64,000 nt of DNA. It comes from Streptomyces rishiriensis (GTDB lineage Bacteria > Actinomycetota > Actinomycetes > Streptomycetales > Streptomycetaceae). This document shows, in pieces, positions 16,344-24,509 of the stretch. The stretch's first letter is position 1, and each line of letters starts with the position of its first letter. The translations under genes and the position numbers were made by a program. The stretch covers positions 682,001 to 746,000 of the forward strand of contig NZ_JAUSWV010000002.1 in NCBI RefSeq assembly GCF_030815485.1. The letters are read 5' to 3'. The notes beneath the pieces were generated by a model. That model saw nothing but the letters and a program-made list of their open reading frames with translations, was not told the origin of the DNA and searched no databases.

Positions 16344-16964
16344 ATGGCGAAGTACTACGACGTGCACCCCGACAACCCCCAGCCGCGCACCATCACCCAG
16401 GTCGCGGCCGCCATCCGGGCGGACGCGCTGATCGCGTACCCGACGGATTCCTGCTACGCGCTGGGCTGCCGGCTGGGCAGCAAGAACGGCATCGACCGGA
16501 TCCGGGCCATCCGCGACCTGGACGACCGGCACCACTTCACCCTCGTCTGCCAGGACTTCGCGCAACTCGGCCAGTTCGTACGAGTGGACAAGGACGTGTT
16601 CCGCGCGATCAAGGCGTCGACGCCGGGCAGCTACACCTTCATCCTCCCCGCGACCAAGGAGGTGCCGCGCATGCTCCAGCACCCCAAGAAGAAGACGGTG
16701 GGCGTGCGCATCCCGGACCACGTGGTCACCCAGGCCCTGCTCGCCGAACTCGGCGAACCGCTGCTGTCCAGCACCCTGTTGCTGCCCGGCGAGGACGAGC
16801 CGATGACCCAGGGCTGGGAGATCAAGGACCAGCTCGACCACGTGGTGGACGGCGTGCTGGACTCCGGGGACTGCGGCACCGAGCCGACCACGGTCATCGA
16901 CTTCTCCGAGGGCGAGGCGCAGATCGTGCGGCACGGAGCGGGTGACACCTCCCGGTTCGAGTAG
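16344..16964 (+). CDS. YciO/YrdC/Sua5-family protein (threonylcarbamoyl-AMP synthase-like)
   Basis: A 206-residue protein of the YrdC fold. Diagnostic stretches are AYPTDSCYALGCRLGSKNGIDRI, RHHFTLVCQDF, and the PGSYTFILPATKEVPRML segment for nucleotide/RNA binding. It is closer to the YciO branch than to the essential TsaC/Sua5 enzyme that makes threonylcarbamoyl-AMP for tRNA t6A. The YciO branch's role is less certain; it also carries the KRxR-like KKKTVGVRIPD loop. It lies 9 bp after tetR, so co-transcription is likely. Confidence 0.85.
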   Translation: MAKYYDVHPDNPQPRTITQVAAAIRADALIAYPTDSCYALGCRLGSKNGIDRIRAIRDLDDRHHFTLVCQDFAQLGQFVRVDKDVFRAIKASTPGSYTFILPATKEVPRMLQHPKKKTVGVRIPDHVVTQALLAELGEPLLSSTLLLPGEDEPMTQGWEIKDQLDHVVDGVLDSGDCGTEPTTVIDFSEGEAQIVRHGAGDTSRFE

Positions 16965-17105
16965 CGCCCGCCGCGCCCCACACCCTGCACCGGGGGTCCC
17001 GGAGGGCAGGTGGATGGTGCATGCAACGATGGTCGCGCCCGGCCCCACCGGGCCGGTCGATCGCCAGCCCGTTCGCCGTAGCGCACCAGGCAGAGAGGCA
17101 CCCCC

Positions 17106-17861
17106 ATGACCTCCGTACAGGGAACAGCCGTGGACATCCGCACCGAGGACGGCGTCGCCGACGCCTATCTCGCGCATCCCGGTGACGGGGCTCCCCGGCC
17201 GGGCGTGCTGCTCTACCAGGACGCCTTCGGGCTGCGGCCGCACCTGCGGGCGATGGCCGACCGGCTCGCCGACGCCGGCTACACGGTGCTGGTCCCGAAC
17301 GTCTTCTACCGGCACGGGCGCGCCCCCGTCGTGGAGTTGCCCGAGTTCATCGACCCGGGCGCGCGTCCGGAGATCTTCGCGGCCCTCGGCCCGCTCATCC
17401 GGTCGCTCACCTCCGAGGCGGCCGTGCGGGACGCCGGCGCCTATCTGCGGTGGCTGCGGGAGAGCCCGCTCGTCACGGACGGCCCGGTCGCGCTGACCGG
17501 ATACTGCATGGGCGCCCGGCTGGTGCTGTGGACCGCCGGCGGGTATCCGGACCGGGTCGCGGCGGCGGCCGGCTTCCACGGCGGACGGCTCGCGACCGAC
17601 GCGCCGGACAGCCCCCACCTGGCGGCCGAACACATCACGGCGGAGCTGTACTTCGGCCACGCCGACAACGACCACTCCCTGCCGCCCGAGCAGATCGAAC
17701 GCTTCGAGGAGGCCCTCACGGCAGCGGGCGTCCGCCACACGTGCGAGGTCTACGCCGGCGCCGAGCACGGTTACACGCAGGCCGACACCGCCGCGTACGA
17801 CGAGAAGGGCTCCGAGCGGCACTGGGCCGCGCTGCTGGAGTTGCTGAAGCGGACCTTCTGA
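17106..17861 (+). CDS. Dienelactone hydrolase family protein
   Basis: A 251-residue alpha/beta hydrolase of the DLH type. The nucleophile elbow is GYCMGAR, giving a cysteine rather than serine nucleophile, with the acid in FGHADNDHSLP and the histidine in GAEHGYTQ. A GLRPHLRAMADRLADAGY segment near residues 40-60 is typical. DLH enzymes open dienelactones in aromatic degradation, but many streptomycete members act on other esters. Start ATG 17106 follows AGAGAGG. A strong hairpin ends the unit. No aromatic-degradation neighbours are present. Confidence 0.88.
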   Translation: MTSVQGTAVDIRTEDGVADAYLAHPGDGAPRPGVLLYQDAFGLRPHLRAMADRLADAGYTVLVPNVFYRHGRAPVVELPEFIDPGARPEIFAALGPLIRSLTSEAAVRDAGAYLRWLRESPLVTDGPVALTGYCMGARLVLWTAGGYPDRVAAAAGFHGGRLATDAPDSPHLAAEHITAELYFGHADNDHSLPPEQIERFEEALTAAGVRHTCEVYAGAEHGYTQADTAAYDEKGSERHWAALLELLKRTF

Positions 17862-17879
17862 GCACGGAAGCGAACACGG

Positions 17880-17914
17880 GGACGCCCCCGGCACGAGCCG
17901 TGCCGGGGGCGTCC
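17880..17914. terminator. Intrinsic terminator after the dienelactone hydrolase gene
   Basis: A perfect 15-bp stem (GGACGCCCCCGGCAC at 17880-17894 with its complement at 17900-17914) and a 5-nt loop GAGCC, 18 bp past the stop codon. Confidence 0.85.
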
Positions 17915-17997
17915 TGCTGCTTGCGCTGCTTCGGCCCCTCGCCGCCCCTGCTCCGACGAATCGGCCGACCGCCCCGGAGGCCTCTGCTACCCGTTCC

Positions 17998-18052
17998 GCC
18001 TTCTGTTCCGGTCTTCGTTCCTGTTTCGGTTTCTGTTTCGGTTTCCGTTCAC
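17998..18052. repeat. Low-complexity hexamer tract upstream of the glucanase gene
   Basis: Imperfect repeats of GTTTCG/GTTCCG/GTTTCT-type hexamers, giving a pyrimidine-rich plus strand unusual for this GC-rich context. It lies just upstream of the operator at 18085. It could be slippage or an upstream promoter element; nothing coding is apparent. Confidence 0.6.
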
Positions 18053-18084
18053 ATTGTTGACATGGGCACAACTCCGGTGCGATT

Positions 18085-18100
18085 TTGAGAGCGCTCTCAA
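18085..18100. promoter_or_regulatory. LacI-type operator 1 of the glucanase gene
   Basis: A perfect 16-bp palindrome TTGAGAGCGCTCTCAA. The central GAGCGCTC core with CpG in the middle is the hallmark of LacI-family operators such as the CebR site of Streptomyces. It lies 46 bp upstream of the GTG start. Confidence 0.75.
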
Positions 18101-18141
18101 CATGGTACGGACCAACCCCACAGGCCTACCCGCACGGAGGT

Positions 18142-18156
18142 GGAGAGTGCTCTCAA
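18142..18156. promoter_or_regulatory. LacI-type operator 2, overlapping the glucanase start codon
   Basis: GGAGAGTGCTCTCAA, an imperfect copy of operator 1, spans the GTG at 18147-18149. Its centre is about 57 bp from the centre of operator 1, so a tetrameric repressor could bridge the two. A bound repressor here would also act as a roadblock to transcription into the gene. Confidence 0.6.
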
Positions 18157-19337
18157 GGATCACGCTCACGCTCAGAATCGCCGGAGCCGCCGCTCTCGCC
18201 GGCGCGCTGCTCTCCCTCGGCCCCCCGGCCCAGGCGGCCGTCCCCGACACCATCCCGCTGAAGATCACCAACAACTCGGGGCGCGGCGAAGCCCTGTACG
18301 TCTACAACCTCGGCACCCAGCTGACGACGGGCCGGCAGGGCTGGGCGGACGCGAACGGCACCTTCCACGCATGGCCCGCCGGCGGCAACCCGCCCACACC
18401 CGCGCCCGACGCCTCGATCGCGGGCCCGGCCGCCGGGCAGTCCGCCACGATCCGGATGCCCAAGTTCTCCGGCCGCGTCTACTTCTCCTACGGACAGAAG
18501 CTCGACTTCCGACTGACCACCGGCGGGCTGGTGCAGCCGGCCGTCCAGAACCCGACCGACCCGAACCGGAACATCCTGTTCAACTGGTCGGAGTACACGC
18601 TGAACGACTCCGGGCTGTGGCTGAACAGCACGCAGGTCGACATGTTCTCCGCGCCGTACGCCGTCGGCGTGCAGCGTGCCGACGGGACCACCGTCAGCAC
18701 CGGGCACCTCAAGGCGGGCGGCTACACCGGCTTCTTCAACGCCCTGCGCGGACAGCCCGGCGGCTGGGCGAACCTCGTCCAGACCCGGTCCGACGGCACC
18801 GTACTGCGGGCACTCGCCCCGCTGTACGGGGTGGAGACGGGCGCCCTCCCGGCGAACGTCATGGACGACTACGTCAACCGCGTCTGGCAGAAGTACGCCA
18901 CGACCACGCTGACCGTCACCCCGTTCGCCGACCAGCCGGCCACCAAGTACTACGGGCGGGTCTCGGGCGGGGTCATGAACTTCACCAACGGCTCCGGCGC
19001 GGTCGTGACCAGCTTCCAGAAGCCGGACGCGGCCAGCATCTTCGGCTGTCACAGGCTGCTGGACGCGCCGAACGACGCCGTGCGGGGACCGATCTCCCGC
19101 ACCCTGTGCGCGGGCTTCAACCGCTCCACGCTCCTGGTCAACCCCAACCAGCCGGACACCACGACGGCGAACTTCTACCAGGACACGGTGACCAACCACT
19201 ACGCCCGCAAGATCCACGCGCAGATGGCGGACGGCAAGGCGTACGCGTTCGCCTTCGACGACGTCGGGCAGCAGGAGTCCCTCGTCCACGACGGCTCGCC
19301 GCGCCAGGCGTATCTGACGCTCGATCCGCTGAACTGA
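18147..19337 (+). CDS. Secreted GH64 beta-1,3-glucanase
   Basis: A 396-residue exported enzyme. GTG 18147 is chosen: GGAGG at 18136-18140 is six bases upstream, and it gives a compact signal peptide (RITLTLRIAGAAALAGALLSLG...AQA). An upstream ATG at 18102 has no ribosome site. The mature part starts VPDTIPLKITNNSGRGEALYVYNLG, the thaumatin-like barrel of GH64, followed by SARMPKF-like and YFSYGQKLDF segments and YGVETGALPANVMDDYVNRVWQKYA. GH64 enzymes cut laminarin and fungal beta-1,3-glucan into laminaripentaose-type products. No carbohydrate-binding module follows. Two LacI-type operators suggest repression lifted by a glucan oligosaccharide. The regulator is not in the window. Confidence 0.88.
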   Translation: MLSRITLTLRIAGAAALAGALLSLGPPAQAAVPDTIPLKITNNSGRGEALYVYNLGTQLTTGRQGWADANGTFHAWPAGGNPPTPAPDASIAGPAAGQSATIRMPKFSGRVYFSYGQKLDFRLTTGGLVQPAVQNPTDPNRNILFNWSEYTLNDSGLWLNSTQVDMFSAPYAVGVQRADGTTVSTGHLKAGGYTGFFNALRGQPGGWANLVQTRSDGTVLRALAPLYGVETGALPANVMDDYVNRVWQKYATTTLTVTPFADQPATKYYGRVSGGVMNFTNGSGAVVTSFQKPDAASIFGCHRLLDAPNDAVRGPISRTLCAGFNRSTLLVNPNQPDTTTANFYQDTVTNHYARKIHAQMADGKAYAFAFDDVGQQESLVHDGSPRQAYLTLDPLN

Positions 19338-19353
19338 TCCGGACCGAACGCGC

Positions 19354-19402
19354 ACGACGACGTCCCGCACGCGGAGGGAGCCCGCGTGCGGGACGTCGTC
19401 GT
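19354..19402. terminator. Bidirectional terminator between glucanase and metalloprotease genes
   Basis: A perfect 21-bp stem (19354-19374 with 19382-19402, starting ACGACGACGTCCCGC) and a 7-nt loop. It sits between two convergent genes whose stops are at 19337 and 19427, so it can serve both. Confidence 0.9.
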
Positions 19403-19426
19403 TCTCAGCGGATCGGCCGGTCGGGA

Positions 19427-21829
19427 TCAGCCGGTCGTGACGGCGGTGTCGTCGACGACGAAGCTGGTCTGGAGCGAGGAGTCCTCGACGCCCGAGAACT
19501 TCAGCGCCACGGTGGAGCCCGCGAAGGACCCGAGGCTGAAGGACTTCTGGACGTACCCGGTGGCCTTGTTGAGGTTGGAGTAGGTGGCCAGGGTGGTGGA
19601 TCCGGCGGTGACCGTCAGCTTGTCGTACGCGGTACTGGTGCTGGTCTCGGCCGAGTCGACGTGCAGGTAGAACGTGAACGTGGTGTTGGTGCAGCCGCTC
19701 GGGATCGTCACCGACTGCGTCAGCGTGTCGGTGTGGGCCGATCCGTAGCCGTCGAGCCAGGCCTTGTAGGAACCGGTGCGGGCCGCCTGGCTGCTGGAGT
19801 TGGTGATCACTCCGCTGCTCGCCGTCCAGGTGGCGTTGCCCGACTCGAAGCCCGCGTTGCCCAGCAGCTGGGTGGCGGTGCAGGAGCCGCCGCCGGTGGA
19901 GCTGACCGTCCAGGTGAAGGCCGCGGTACCGGTCGCGCCGGTGCTGTCGGTCACCGTGACGGTCGTGCTGAAGGAGCCGGCCGTGGTCGGCGTACCGGAG
20001 ATCAGGCCGGTCGAGCTGCTGATCGACAGACCGGCGGGCAGACCGGTCGCGGCGTACGTGAGCGAGCCGCTGTTGGTGCTGCTGGCGGAGATCTGGAGGC
20101 TCACCGCGGTGCCGACCGTGGCGGACCGGCTGCCCGGGTTGGTCACCGAGACGCCCGTCGACGGGACGGTGATGTGGCTGCCGACGTTGATGCCGGCGAA
20201 GGCGTTGCCGACCCCCGCGTACTGGGCGGAGGTTGCGCCGTAGAGCGCCGAGGCGGCGTTCAGCGCGGCGGTGCGGGCCTGGGCGTACGTGGTGCTGGAC
20301 GTCATGTACGTCGTCAGCGCCTTGTACCAGATCTGCAGGGCGGCGGCCCGGCCGATGCCCGCGACGGCGACGCCGTCCGAGGTCGGGCTGTTGTAGGTGA
20401 CGCCGTTGATGGTCTTGCTGCCGCTGCCCTCGGAGAGCAGGTAGAACATGTGGTTCGCCGGACCCGAGGAGTAGTGGACGTCGAGGTTGCCGACGCCGGA
20501 GTACCAGCTGTCGGCGGAGCCGCCGTCCTTGTCGGGCTCGTCCATGTAGCGCAGCGGGGTGCCGTCGCCGTTGATGTCGATCTTCTCGCCGATGAGGTAG
20601 TCGCCGACGTCCGAGGAGTTCGCCGCGTAGAACTCCACGCCGGTGCCGAAGATGTCGGAGGTCGCCTCGTTGAGGCCGCCCGACTCACCCGTGTAGTTGA
20701 GGTTCGCGGTGTTGGAGGTGACGCCGTGGCTCATCTCGTGGCCTGCGACGTCCAGCGAGGTCAGCGCGTGGGTGCTGCTGGTCCCGTCGCCGTAGGTCAT
20801 GCAGAAGCAGTCGTCGTCCCAGAAGGCGTTGACGTACGCCGTGCTGTAGTGGACGCGGGAGTAGGCGGCGACGCCGTCGTTCTTGATGCCGCTGCGGCCG
20901 AAGGTGTTCTTGTAGAAGTCCCACGTCACCTGGGCGCCGTAGTGGGCGTCGACACCGGCGGTCTGGGTGTTGGAGCCGGAGCCCGTTCCCCAGGTGTCGT
21001 CGGCGTCCGTCATCAGGGTGCCGGTGCCGGACGTGCCGTTGTTGAGGCTGTACGTCTTGTGCGTGCCGCGCGTGGTGTCGTTCAGCTGGTACGTCGAGCC
21101 GGACAGCGTGGTGCCGATGGTGACGGTACCGCTGTACTGGCTGTTGCCGGTACCGGTCTGGACGCCCTCGAACCGGGAGAGCTGCGCGCCGGTGGCTGCG
21201 TCGGTGATGACGTGCAGCTTGCTGGGTGTGCCGTCGTCCTGGAGGCCGCTCACCACGGTCTCCCAGGCGAGCTTGGGCGTGCCCTCGCCGGCCCAGATCA
21301 CCTTGCGCGCGCTCTGGGCGGCGGGGTTCTGCGCGTCGAGCGCCTTGGCGGCCGTCAGGGCCTTGGTCTCGGCGGCGGCCTTGCCGTACGTGGCGGTCGT
21401 GGACTTGACCGAGACGGTGCGGCGGTTGTTGTTGAAGGTCGTGCTCACCGTGCCGGCGGCCAGTGAGGCCGGGGGCGTGTGCACGACGAGGTCGCCGCCG
21501 AGGACGGGCAGACCGGCGTAGGTGCGCTCGTAGCGCGTGTGCACGGTTCCGTCGTTGTCCTTCACGACGTCCTTGACGACCAGCTTCTCCTGGGCGCCGA
21601 GGCCGAGGGACTCCGCCGTGTCCGTCGTCTTCGCCTCGGCGCTCCTGATCAGAGTCGTGCGCTGGGCGGGCGTGAGATCGGCGGCCAGGCCACCGGTGCG
21701 CACAGGGCTGGGGTGGGGGGCGGCGGGCAGCGCGGTCGCCGGAACCGTCTGGACACCGAGGGCCACGAGTGCGGCGGTGGAGAGCAGGGCCGCTCCGACC
21801 GTGGTCCGCTTGCGGGGGTTGGGTCTCAC
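19427..21829 (-). CDS. Secreted M4 (thermolysin-family) metalloprotease with Ig-like and C-terminal beta domains
   Basis: An 800-residue preproenzyme. GTG 21829 follows AGGAGA with four bases between. The signal peptide covers about residues 1-33; an FTP/PepSY propeptide covers about 50-215 (LTPAQRTTLIRSAEAK...). The catalytic domain carries H364-EMS-H368 and the third zinc ligand in GLNEATSD about 20 residues on, and WDFYKNTFGRSGI is typical of M4. After about residue 570 come a putative Ig (He_PIG) domain with LPAGLSISSSTGLISGTPT and a C-terminal beta-sandwich (NAGFESGNATWT...), both often found in actinobacterial secreted proteases. It digests extracellular protein. Convergent with the glucanase gene. 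Confidence 0.92.
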   Translation of the reverse strand: MRPNPRKRTTVGAALLSTAALVALGVQTVPATALPAAPHPSPVRTGGLAADLTPAQRTTLIRSAEAKTTDTAESLGLGAQEKLVVKDVVKDNDGTVHTRYERTYAGLPVLGGDLVVHTPPASLAAGTVSTTFNNNRRTVSVKSTTATYGKAAAETKALTAAKALDAQNPAAQSARKVIWAGEGTPKLAWETVVSGLQDDGTPSKLHVITDAATGAQLSRFEGVQTGTGNSQYSGTVTIGTTLSGSTYQLNDTTRGTHKTYSLNNGTSGTGTLMTDADDTWGTGSGSNTQTAGVDAHYGAQVTWDFYKNTFGRSGIKNDGVAAYSRVHYSTAYVNAFWDDDCFCMTYGDGTSSTHALTSLDVAGHEMSHGVTSNTANLNYTGESGGLNEATSDIFGTGVEFYAANSSDVGDYLIGEKIDINGDGTPLRYMDEPDKDGGSADSWYSGVGNLDVHYSSGPANHMFYLLSEGSGSKTINGVTYNSPTSDGVAVAGIGRAAALQIWYKALTTYMTSSTTYAQARTAALNAASALYGATSAQYAGVGNAFAGINVGSHITVPSTGVSVTNPGSRSATVGTAVSLQISASSTNSGSLTYAATGLPAGLSISSSTGLISGTPTTAGSFSTTVTVTDSTGATGTAAFTWTVSSTGGGSCTATQLLGNAGFESGNATWTASSGVITNSSSQAARTGSYKAWLDGYGSAHTDTLTQSVTIPSGCTNTTFTFYLHVDSAETSTSTAYDKLTVTAGSTTLATYSNLNKATGYVQKSFSLGSFAGSTVALKFSGVEDSSLQTSFVVDDTAVTTG

Positions 21830-22217
21830 TCGTTCTCCTACTGCGGCGGCCGCGGGGTACGGCCGGTGACAGACCGGACAGACGGGTGTGCTGCCCGGGA
21901 CGAGCTGAGTTGTGCGGGACCGTGAGTACGGGAAGGACAACGTGCCGCTGGTGCGCGGCAGTTGGGTGGAGAATGGCAGGCTTGACAGTGGCATGTCAGC
22001 CAAAGCCGGACGCTTCGAGGGTTATCCCTCGGTGCCGGACGGCTGCGGAGCCCCATCCACGGTCTCGCTGTGAGCGACCTGTGAGTTCGCTGTCCTGACG
22101 GCGGCCGGTGAGCCGGGCGCCCGGCGGCGGGCCGGTCGCGCACCGGTGTGCGCCGCCCGGGCCGTGGGATCATCGGCGACCGGACGAAGGAACATCTCTG
22201 CGAGGTGGTGGGCGGAC
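21830..22217. promoter_or_regulatory. Promoter region of the M4 protease gene with an inverted repeat
   Basis: A 388-bp gap between divergent genes. It contains TGACAGTGGCATGTCA (21983-21998), an inverted repeat with 5-bp arms TGACA/TGTCA, about 155 bp upstream of the protease start. The site is a candidate for a regulator of the protease or of the methyltransferase. No small gene is seen. Confidence 0.45.
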
Positions 22218-23060
22218 GTGGTGGCCGGGTGGGAGTGGGACGAGACGTTGTTCGCGGGTACCGCAACCCACTACCGGCGGGGACGGCTCCCCTATGCCCC
22301 CGGGCTGGCGGACGCGCTGGCCGAGGCTCTGGAACTCGACGGGCGGGGCCGCCTCCTCGACGTGGGGTGCGGACCGGGGATCCTCGCCCTGGCTCTGGTC
22401 CACCTGTTCGGCGAGGTCGTCGGCGTGGACCCGGACGCGGGGATGATCGACGAGGCGCGGCGCGAGGCCGCCGGAGCGGGAGTGGCCGGGAAGGCCCGGT
22501 GGGTGCGGGCCCGGGCCGAGGACCTGCCCGCGGGTCTGGGGCGGTTCACCGTGGCCACCTTCGGCCAGTCCTTCCACTGGATGGACCGCGCGTCGGTGGC
22601 GGCGACCACCAGGGACATGCTCCGGCCCGGCGGGGCCCTGGTGCACATCTCGGATGTGAAGACCGAGACGCTCGGCGTCGACGGTCTGCCGCACCCGGCG
22701 GTGCCCGGTGCGGCGATCGGGGAGCTGATCAGGCACTACCTCGGTCCGGTACGACGGGCCGGCCGAGGTGTGCTGCCGCAGGGCACGCCCGGCGGTGAGG
22801 CCTCGGTGCTCGCCCGGGCCGGGTTCTCCGGCCCGCGGCGCCGTGTGGTGCCCGGCGGGCAACCGCTCGAGCGCACCGTCGACGACATCGTCGCGGGGGT
22901 GTTCTCGATGTCGTTCTCGGCACCGCATCTGTTCGGCACGCGCCGCGACGACTTCGAGGCGGACCTGCGTCGACTGCTGCGCAAGGCCTCCGCATCAGGC
23001 CGGTTCTCCGAACGGCGGCCGAGCACGGAGGTCTTCGTCTGGGGCAAGGACGCCCCGTAA
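22218..23060 (+). CDS. Class I SAM-dependent methyltransferase
   Basis: A 280-residue methyltransferase of the UbiE/ubiquinone-type group (Methyltransf_11/25). The GTG at 22218 gives VVAGWEWDETLFAGTATHYRRGRLPYAPGL; longer frames upstream lack family sequence, although the exact start is uncertain because 22221 is also GTG. Motif I is LLDVGCGPGILALAL, the acidic end of beta-2 is GVDPDAGMI, motif II lies in TVATFGQSFHWMD and motif III in MLRPGGALVHI. The GQSFHWMD form is common in proteins of unknown small-molecule specificity. It stands alone, so the substrate is not indicated. Confidence 0.85.
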   Translation: MVAGWEWDETLFAGTATHYRRGRLPYAPGLADALAEALELDGRGRLLDVGCGPGILALALVHLFGEVVGVDPDAGMIDEARREAAGAGVAGKARWVRARAEDLPAGLGRFTVATFGQSFHWMDRASVAATTRDMLRPGGALVHISDVKTETLGVDGLPHPAVPGAAIGELIRHYLGPVRRAGRGVLPQGTPGGEASVLARAGFSGPRRRVVPGGQPLERTVDDIVAGVFSMSFSAPHLFGTRRDDFEADLRRLLRKASASGRFSERRPSTEVFVWGKDAP

Positions 23061-23501
23061 CGACGACCGGGAGAGCCCCCCGGCCCGCACCCGCAGCCGG
23101 CGGCCGGGCTCGCGCAACGGCTGGACGCACTGGGCGCGACGGGAGTCCGGGCGACCTCGGCGCGCCGGGACCGGGGCGCCACCGGCGTCCGGGCGCGCAT
23201 CGTGAGGGCCGCGGGATCGCGCCGTCGGTCCCGCCCTGCGCAAGGCGCCCTGACACGACGACGTGTGACGTCCGGCTCCCGGGCCCGAGTGCTTCCTGAG
23301 GGGCACGCCGAGAGGGCCGGGTCCACGGAGCTGCCGGGCGATCGCGAAGGCCGGGGGCCCCACCGGGGAGGGCCGCCGCATCCTGCGCGCGTGCCGTAGG
23401 CGGGGAGTCGGTCGTCGACTCTTGGGAAACGCTTGCTTTTACCGCTCCCCTACCCGTAGACCTGCCTGCACGAACAAGCGTCACTCTGGGGGGAGTTGAT
23501 G
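23061..23501. other. Intergenic region with no recognised gene
   Basis: A 441-bp stretch after the methyltransferase. The first 340 bp are GC-rich with no convincing coding frame on either strand. The last part (about 23420-23500) is more balanced, has CTTGGGAAACGCTTGC at about 23423, and should hold the promoter of the MHYT gene. Confidence 0.4.
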
Positions 23502-24326
23502 ATGGAAGGCACGATCGACGGTTTCCGGTACGGGGTGGTGACCCCGGTGGCGGCCTTTTCGATGGCCTGCCTGGGAGGAGCTCTGGGGCTGCGCTGCATC
23601 GTGCGGACACTGCTCAACGGCGGTTCCTGGAAGGCCGGTTGGCTGACGCTGGGAGCCGCGTCGATCGGCTGCGGCATCTGGACGATGCACTTCATCGCGA
23701 TGATCGGCTTCCAGGTGGAGGAGACACGGATCGGCTACCACGTCGGTCTGACCGTGCTCAGTCTCGCGGTAGCGGTCGTGGTGGTCGGCGTCGGTGTGTT
23801 CATCGTGGGCTACCGGGGAGCGGGCCGGGGGGCGCTGTCGCTCGCCGGGGCCGTCACGGGCATCGGAGTCGCCGCCATGCACTATCTGGGCATGGCGGCC
23901 CTGCAACTCAACGGCGCCATCGTGTACGCCCCGCTCACGGTGGCGCTCTCGGTGCTGATCGCCGTGGTGGCCGCGACCGCCGCCCTGTGGGCGGCCGTCA
24001 CGGTCCGCGGGTTCCTGACGAGCCTGGGCGCCAGCCTGGTGATGGGCGTCGCCGTGTCCGGGATGCACTACACGGCGATGGCCGCGGTCAGCGTCCATGT
24101 GCACGGAGCGACCTCGTCGTGGGCCGGCGACAGCCACACCTCGCTGCTGCTGCCGATGCTGATCGGGCCGGTGATCTTCCTGCTGATGGCCGGCGTGGTG
24201 GTGATGTTCGATCCGCTGCTCGTGCTCGGCGACGGCGAGTGGAGCCGGGCCACCCCGACAGGGCGGGACGGCACGTCGCAGGAGGCGGTCGACCGGCCTG
24301 CCGTCCGTCGGTCGTGGAGCGGGTGA
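23502..24326 (+). CDS. MHYT-domain integral membrane protein
   Basis: A 274-residue membrane protein with seven predicted TM segments. Three MHYT-type motifs are visible: TMHFIAM (about residue 65), AMHYLGM (about 128) and GMHYTAM (about 188), each at the outer end of a TM helix where histidine and methionine could bind a metal such as copper. MHYT domains are proposed to sense gases or metals through such a site. Unlike many relatives it has no GGDEF, EAL or kinase output domain, so a partner protein is likely. ATG 23502 is preferred (GGGAG six bases upstream) over ATG 23499 and TTG 23496. Confidence 0.85.
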   Translation: MEGTIDGFRYGVVTPVAAFSMACLGGALGLRCIVRTLLNGGSWKAGWLTLGAASIGCGIWTMHFIAMIGFQVEETRIGYHVGLTVLSLAVAVVVVGVGVFIVGYRGAGRGALSLAGAVTGIGVAAMHYLGMAALQLNGAIVYAPLTVALSVLIAVVAATAALWAAVTVRGFLTSLGASLVMGVAVSGMHYTAMAAVSVHVHGATSSWAGDSHTSLLLPMLIGPVIFLLMAGVVVMFDPLLVLGDGEWSRATPTGRDGTSQEAVDRPAVRRSWSG

Positions 24327-24509
24327 GAGGCTCGCGCGAACCCAGCGGCGGGCGGGCCAGCGGGCGTTCGGGCAACGCGTACGCGACCGCGTCCGGCACG
24401 GCACGGTCGGCGGTCGTGCGCGCGATGTCCCGCCGACGGGCGGTGGGAGCACCGTCGTCGCCGGTCACCCCCCTCCTGGCGCACTGTGGATCATTGCTAC
24501 GGTGCACCG

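Noticed and set aside
22736..23610. Leftward open frames over and after the methyltransferase gene
   Set aside because: Low-complexity Arg/Pro translations, no motifs, no ribosome site.
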